DNA from: Datisca glomerata
Taxonomy: Eukaryota; Streptophyta; Magnoliopsida; Cucurbitales; Datiscaceae
Length of the DNA stretch: 64,000 bases
NCBI GenBank assembly: GCA_003255025.1
Contig: QANY01013727.1
Coordinates: forward strand, 1,199,849 to 1,263,848
Direction of reading: 5' to 3'
Part shown: one piece after another, positions 57,571 to 64,000 of the stretch
Numbering within the stretch: position 1 is the stretch's first letter
How the letters are laid out: each line of letters starts with the position of its first letter
The notes under the pieces: model-generated
The model's input: the letters and a program-made list of their open reading frames with translations, nothing else
The model's database searches: none
Told to the model about the DNA's origin: nothing
Translations under genes and position numbers: made by a program

Positions 57571-58411
57571 ATATGAGATATATATGATGATGGATCTTGT
57601 ATTGATGAAGAGAGTGGAATGTATGATGTAATTGAGTTTGTATCTGCAAGGAATAAAAATGTACATTACAATGTCAATTTTGATAAAGACAAATGTGAAG
57701 TACAATGTGCATGTCATTTATTTGAATTTATAGGCATTTTATGTAAGCATGCAATATCAGTTCTTGTGAAAATAAAAATTACTGAAGTTCCAAAAAAGTA
57801 TATTCTTCAACGATGGAAAAAGAATATAAGAAGACATTATAGTAAAGTTAAAGTTGGTTCTAATCATGGGAGTACCAGCCATGATGCACAACTATACACT
57901 AGATTGCAAGAGAAATATTGTGGAACTTGATGGACGATTTTCAAGCTAAAGTAAATAAAGTGGAAGTAGTATGTGAGAGCAATGTCGGGACTACTAAGAT
58001 TTAAAAGACTACTGCTGATGATAATAACTTCTTCGAAGTCCAACAACTGTTCGACGACATGTGCGCCACCTAAAAATAGAAAAATCTCTAAGATTGAGAA
58101 GATAGTTTCGACAAAAAAAGAAAACTCAGGAGAAAAAAAGCTAAAAGGACGGAAAAAGAAATGTAGGTACCAAATATACACACTAGTTCATAAAATGAAT
58201 TTTTTTAATATAAGATATTTCTTGTTAAAGTTTTACATATTTACAGGTTCTAAGTGTAGAACAAGTCACGAGAAGCGAAAACTTTAAAGTTAAAACATTG
58301 AGTCACATATCCCGATAGGGATACATTTGCAAGAAACTCAAAAGTCTTGTACTTTATATTTTGACCAAGATTTAACATTTCAACAACTACAAGTACATTT
58401 ACAGTAACATC
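57571..58411 (+). pseudogene. FAR1-related (FRS) fragment, second copy
   Basis: Starts inside the protein (DDGSCIDEESGMYDVIEF), continues with ARNKNVHYNVNFDKDKCEVQ and the SWIM zinc finger (CACHLFEFIGILCKHAISVL), then ILQRWKKNIRRHYSKVKVGS. It keeps the piece deleted in the first copy just before DKCEVQ, but has lost 48 bp near 57915 that the first copy keeps (RLQEKFVIVVD becomes RLQEKYCGT). From 57687 onward it parallels 46904-47673 at an offset of about 10.74-10.79 kb. It is a truncated pseudogene, not a separate gene. Confidence 0.75.
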
Positions 58412-61400
58412 CTCTTGGAATCCATGGCGACGCACGGCGGAGAGCGTGGTGGTGTTTTTAAAAAATATTTATAAAACGATAAACGATCACATCGTCGCAT
58501 ATCCCAAAGATAAAAAAATTAATTGAAAAACACTTTTTCAGATTGAATCCACTATATATTTATAGATTTAATCAAAAACATACATGGATATAAAATATAC
58601 TTCTTGTAGTCAAATCAAACGTCCTTACAACACAATGATCTTGCTATCCCACAAACGATAGAATGCGAGATCCATAGCACGATCTTCTAAACCAATCCTC
58701 AAACACACTAGGACGTGTATGAGCATGTAGAATATATCAAGAACACTTTATGACTCTAGATGTACTCAGCACATGAGATCTAGAGATTTTCGAGAAGTAT
58801 TAATTTGTGAGACAAAACTCTGATAGAAAAATAATTAAAAGTTCTTCACAAAGCTTTTTTATTAACTTTTTATCTCTGAGAGTTTCACCCATGATTGCAA
58901 CTATGCTCTTAGCACACTGAAACTAATAGAATAATATCAATATATTTTCTAGATCATGGCATATCACACCTTTTAGAGATAAAATATAAATTAAATATAA
59001 ATGTGTAATTGAAGTGGAACTCACTACAATTGTATAACACTGCAGTGTGCCGTGAGGAGTCACAATGCCTCACGACACTACAGTCTCACGGCACCACTGT
59101 AGTGACGTGAGGTACTACGATGTGCCACATCGCACTGTAATGCCACGTGGCACTACAATAGTCCATGTCATTTTCTGATTTAAAACCAACTATTGACATA
59201 TGGCAGTCTAACGTGCCACGTGACACTTTTTACAAATGTATTATTTATTTTAATCAGATAAATATCTAGATATCAATTAATTCAAAATTAACTTATCTGA
59301 TCTCCAACTCAATTATCTTATCTCTTAATTAACATATTAGATAAATCAATCAGATCATTATCTCATAATGATTTAATATTATTTAAATTCATAAATCAAA
59401 TGTTATGTCTCACATATCGATTAACACAAAATTAATTGATATTATTATTTAATGATAATTTCTAAAAATTACAAAAATAATTCTTAATTCATTAATCATA
59501 CATAATTATCTCATAATTATATACTTATCCTAGAAATGTAATATCTTTTGCAAGTCAGTCCTTTTCTCATATCCTAAAATATTCACACCCTCAATTGTGT
59601 AGTACATATGTGATTTGGGGATCATGGACTCATAATCCTAAGCTCCAATAAATAAGATTATTAACTAAACTCTTTAATTAAATAATCTTATTTTTTTTCT
59701 ATTATTATTCCACTATAATTATGAAATTGTATTCTTAGATATTACAGAATGTATTTACAGAGAATTATCGTCTCGTCTTAATCATTTCATGTAGTTCTGT
59801 CATTGGGAGGGGCAATTCGTAAGTCCTACTCTCTGAATGAACTAATTGCTGGTCATCGCGGCGCCTGTGCGACGGAACTGTGGAGGTGCGTGGTCTTTTA
59901 AAAAATTAAACTTTTAATAAAAATGATTATTTTTATAAAATAAAACTTGTGTAACGCCACGATAGCCAAATAAATTTTTTTATTGAAAACTCTCTGACAC
60001 CAATCGTGCTCCCAATTCAACTCTTGATTGACGAACTGATGATCTAATCAACTGATTCTCTCATCTTCGTTCAACAACTCAGGCCATTAGAGTAATATAT
60101 GTATATATTCTAGATAATGGCGTATCAGCTTTTAAGAGATAAAGTGAAATAATATTTAATTATAAAATTACCAATATACAACGCGATCCACTGCAATTAT
60201 GCACAACTTCAGTGTCATGTGGCACTACAGTGTGGTGCACTCACTACTGTAGTTGCCACGTGGCACCAAAGTAGTCCATGTTAATTTCTGATATCCTATC
60301 AGTGATTGTACGTGGCAATTACTACAAATTAAATATTAATTTTAATCAGATAATTATCTAGATATCAATTAATTCAAAATTAACATATCTGATTATCTCT
60401 ATCAACTAACTTATCTGTTATTTGACAAATAACAGATTTAGGTTATTTAAATTATTCTCTAATCATAATTTAATTATCTAATTTCACAAATTAGATATTG
60501 TGTCTCACTTATCGATAATTAAAAAAATTGATAATTATATATATGTTTCAAAAATTATATTTAAATATATAAACAATTCAATTAATAAATTTTTTAATTA
60601 ATTAATCACAGATAATTATCTCATAATTATGTACTTGCTCTCGAATAAAAATTCTTTTTGCAAGTGAGTCATTTTCTCAGGTTCTGAAATATTCACACCT
60701 CAGACAGTTTAGTATAGGTATGACTTGGGATCATGGACCTATAATCCTAAGTTTCAATAAATCATATTATTAAGTAAACTCTTTAATTAAATAATCTTAT
60801 TTGTTATCTATTATTACTCCAATATAAATATGAAATTGTACTTTTAGAGATGATAGAATTATTTACAGAGTATTCTTATGTAGTCCACTAAATAACCATT
60901 TCATGCAGTTTTGTCCTCTAATTATTGATTCGTAAATTAGAATTGGTCAAATTATCATTTTATCCATCTAATTACCTCTTAATCTTTAAGTACCACTAAT
61001 CCATTAGTGAATGACCAATTTATAATCTTGTTATAAATTTGAGTTCAATAAGCATTCAGTTCTAGAGTTAACACTTAAGGGAAGTAATATACGATCCGTT
61101 ATGAAAGCTTAGATTTCAAATATTATAAGATCATGTCCTCAGCCATCCACATCACTGAATCTCTAAAATAAAAGTCACTAGTTTGATTAACAAACAAACC
61201 TTAATGAGTGTATCAAAAGATATAGTAGACATGTATTGGAGTTCATGACTACTCAAGCTTCAGACTGATGTACATATGATCATCGAATTGATGTGAAATA
61301 AATCTTTATGATAAACGACACGTTAATAAAGATATTAGTTCACATCAGTCGTGTCATATATAATCTTATTATATAAAGTATTTTCACTAAGATATCTATC

Positions 61401-61695
61401 CACATCAATGATTTGGATCTATATCGCACGCATTCATAATGCTTAGTGAACTGTACTAGCAACCATTCATTAAAGATTACATACTTTAGTATGTTGCTGA
61501 CAATTTTATTCATTATCTATGATTTTAATTCTCTCGTACTTATACAAGATCATAGTCTCATTAATGAATATGAAATTTTCAGATATTTATATAAATTATT
61601 CAACAATAATTTAAAAGAACAAATATAAGAAAAATGTAGTCATCTTTAAATTTCATACCAAAATGTCAATATACATGCTCTTGAGGAGCATTATG
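58412..61695 (-). repeat. Two joined Copia B LTRs, second copy (b complete to its right end)
   Basis: Fragment a2 (58412-about 59800) is nearly identical to 47674-49065; the stretch 58781-59300 shows no difference I can see from 48041-48560. The same filler follows, then LTR b2 from TGCTGGTCATCGCGGCG at 59847. Unlike the first copy, b2 continues through the whole LTR body to about 61695, where similarity to the B1 LTR end (GAGAGCACTATGCCCAACA) decays. Palindromes TGCCACGTGGCA lie at 59141-59152 and 60254-60265. b2 therefore looks like a solo LTR. Confidence 0.65.
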
Positions 61696-62600
61696 ATGAA
61701 TTATGGCCTGAAAAGAAAACAAAAATAGTAAGAACGAAGCAAGGAAATGATCAAGAAGAAAGAAAAAGACAAAGAACCATACTCTTACTAAATCATGACT
61801 AATAGAAGAAATGAGGTCGCCAACCCCATAATAGCGAGTCTTAACAAAACCAGCATCAGAATTAATCACACGGGCAATAGCGTGAGAAGACTGGGCATCA
61901 TCTAAAAAGTAAACCGTTGTTGGTATATCAGCGAACTTTCTGAACTGCCAAGGACCAAAACCTCCGCTGCTCCATGAGATCTAGAAGTAAGATCTTGACT
62001 AGTGGGTGGAAGGACTGGAGTAGGAACAACAAGAAGAGGATGATGAGTTGCAGAATGGAGGGGATGGGGTATATCTCATCTTAAATGGGAAGATCCCTTG
62101 ATGAGCTAGTCTCGTCAAATCTGGGGTGAGTTTGCCTCCCAACTTCACACACCATAGTACAAAGTCATTTTGACATAATTAGATTTTCTTTCACTCTTTG
62201 AATTAAGGTGTTTTCCTCCGAATAATCAGAACCAGAACTGCTGGGAGAAGAGTAGCTGGAAGAGGCACGTGAATCTCTCGTGGGACAGGATAAAGACAAT
62301 GGGGCAGATGTGGAAGATGGAATTGAAGGAGAAACAATGGGAAGATCTCGTGGAAGAATGGATAATGGCACAACAATGAGTGCTGCGACTGAACTGGAGG
62401 GCTGAGAGCAGACAAGTGTGATTTCACCGCGCGGGTCTAGGAGCTCAGACACTTTTTGTACCGGCAACGGAAGGTGAGGATTAGCTTCTCTTCAGTCTCC
62501 TAGGTTATGTAAGGCTTCTTATTCTTGAGTTAATCTGCAGGAAAAGAGTGAATCAATATAAAAAAGAGAAAGAAGAAAAAACAAGTAACAATGATAAATT
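61696..62600 (-). other. Intergenic; Ser/Pro-rich minus-strand frame
   Basis: The minus-strand frame 62467-62165 encodes a Ser/Pro-rich segment (SASSSYS-like and DSRASSSYSSPSSSGSDYSE). It may be a linker of the gypsy-type protein encoded just upstream on the same strand. No recognisable domain otherwise; 61696-62160 shows nothing convincing. Confidence 0.3.
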
Positions 62601-63170
62601 TAAAGAGGCTCCAACTACTTACTGAAAGTTTCTCAGTTCCTGAGAATTCGCCAGCGGCCATCACCGCCCCAATTCCCACCAATCACAAGGACATCCCTCT
62701 CTTAGATTTTATCACCCGGGGAATACTGGTCACCATTGGCCCTCACTTTTCTGAAGTCTAATTGGAAAGATAGTAAATACCATCCCTACGTTTAATTATA
62801 TAACAACATCTCAATTCGTCGATTCCTAGATCCAAACCAAATCTTCTATTCAAAGCCTCAAAGCTGAGGAGGATCCTAAGTGCTAGACTTAAATTAAGAA
62901 GGGGCAAGGCCACACCCACGGAAGAGTTCTTGGAAAAATTGGGAGAAAGGAAGTCTAAGGCCCAAAGTAATGTACATAGGACTTAAGGTTATTTGGTATA
63001 GAGGTCTACAAGGATGACCTAGATTCCTACTCTCGCTTAAATAACTACTACATCAAAAGGAAATGCATCATGAAAGATAGAAAGAAAATCACTAAGCTCA
63101 ACCGAGTTTCTTACTAGAGGAACAATAGGCTTAAATTCAAATCCACCCTGACTCATGGCTGCTGGAATTA
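62600..63170 (-). pseudogene. Possible gypsy-type (PF04195-like) gag-like protein remnant
   Basis: Minus-strand translation gives MSQGGFEFKPIVPLVRNS near 63155, then in broken frames LWALDFLSPNFSKNSS, GLDLGIDELRCCYIIKRRDG, IYYLS and VGIGAVMAAGEFSGTEKLS near 62640. The ordering (a hydrophobic helix, FGLDLG..ELR..Y, YYLS, then a Trp/Gly-rich end) resembles the plant 'putative gypsy type transposon' domain proteins. Stops and frameshifts show decay. The assignment rests on recollection of the family pattern and needs a profile search. Confidence 0.35.
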
Positions 63171-64000
63171 CTAACAGAAAATAAAAAGAAAATAGGAGTA
63201 GAGAAGACATAAGACTTATGAAGAAGAAGAGAAGAAAATGAATAAAATGAAAGGGAAAAGTGGAATTTGTATTGGCTCCGGACACAAAAAAATTATAGAA
63301 ATTAATTAAGAAAAGAAAAATGATGACTGACACACGCTCGATTGAAGGAAAGTCTATAGGAAAAATAGACTGTCATTGCTAATGCCTATTCGGAGGCTGG
63401 CCTCTAGAAAGAAGGATGGCATATTCTGCAAAAAGGTAAATAATAGATATTAAATCTGAGTACGGGAATGGGAAACGACAAAATAAATGAATATGGAGAG
63501 TCAAAACATCAGAACAGACCTGAAACTGAAGCGTCAGAATAGATCAAGGAGAACAGAAAAATGTGAATTTACGTGTCTAGACTACTAAAGTAATTATTAA
63601 TATTTAATTGTAGTTGTTTCTTGTATAACATTATAATAGCAGGTTCCAATGAATAAGGGAAGAAAAGGAGAAAATAGTTGTCAGAAGATCATTCATAGGT
63701 TGCTCAAAGAAATGGTGGCGCCCACATATCTAGTATCAAAATAAAGGAATCAAATCATTACACCCTAATGATGAGAAACCTCATTAAGTGTAATGTGGGC
63801 AAATGAATAGCTATAATTTCAGTATTCAACCACGTCAGCAGAAAAGAAAGATAATTAAAGCTTATACCACGAAAGCTTGATGGGGAATAGTCAAATTTGT
63901 AATGTTGGCAGATCTGAAGAAGCTGATCTGGAGTTACTGTGGCAAAACATGGAAGTACAAGAGTCACCAAGGAAGGCACACAAGCTGGAGAAACAAATCA
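63171..64000. other. Window end, no supported gene
   Basis: Minus-strand frames (63333-63037 upper part, 63979-63758) contain hydrophobic stretches but no recognisable family. The region may hold upstream exons or flank of the gypsy-type remnant. Nothing else found. Confidence 0.3.

Noticed and set aside
1..64000. rRNA or tRNA genes
   Set aside because: No tRNA cloverleaf or rRNA core sequence was recognised by eye; the TGGTATCAGAGC-like sites are retroelement and virus primer sites, not tRNA genes. A tRNAscan run would settle this.

Overview
The window is nuclear DNA from a flowering plant, most likely a dicot. It is AT-rich, shows no operon-like gene packing, and is dominated by old plant mobile elements: Ty1/copia retrotransposons, a MULE with a DUF1985-type protein, a FAR1-related/MULE transposase relic, a solo LTR, a Harbinger-like element and an endogenous plant pararetrovirus. 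I see one convincing intact host gene, a three-exon F-box gene of the FBS1 (F-BOX STRESS INDUCED) type on the minus strand at 32264-33024.

Layout. 1-4430 is AT-rich intergenic sequence with one copy of a local repeat (here 'family D') split by a poly-A-tailed insertion. 4430-6801 is a decayed plus-strand copia pol (Copia A). It meets tail to tail a minus-strand copia (Copia B1, about 6798-13486) with gag, a 2-kb leader and a 2.2-kb 5' LTR. 13690-18240 holds a dimeric minisatellite and a decayed minus-strand DUF1985-type MULE gene. 19633-21128 is a Harbinger-like element with TTA duplications. 22515-25078 is a solo LTR with a perfect 5-bp target duplication.

25506-34723 and 41398-44150 form a duplicated neighbourhood around the F-box gene: spacer segments occur three or four times, an orphan promoter copy lies at 25506-25770, and the F-box gene itself occurs once. 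One spacer copy is interrupted by a caulimovirid-like endogenous virus (about 25970-30020) in permuted order: RT/RNase H and C-terminal region, then promoter and tRNA-Met primer site, then movement protein. Another copy is interrupted by a structurally complete but dead minus-strand copia (Copia C, 34724-41397). Uninterrupted paralogues supply approximate empty-site sequences for both.

45400-61695 is a compound cluster: a FAR1-related transposase pseudogene, then fragments of Copia B LTRs, then a second Copia B body (B2) with a duplicated gag, then a second copy of the FAR1-related 3' part and the same LTR pair. The two copies lie about 10.74 kb apart, and about 500 bp of them looks identical by eye. 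61696-64000 holds weak remains of a gypsy-type gag-like protein.

Apart from the F-box gene, every coding region is broken by stops or frameshifts. Regulatory interest lies in the F-box promoter (about eight ACGT cores in roughly 390 bp) and in the Copia B LTR, which carries a cluster of G-box-centred palindromes. Boundaries not tied to a codon, splice site or target duplication are estimates of plus or minus some tens of bases, and all similarity statements are by eye.
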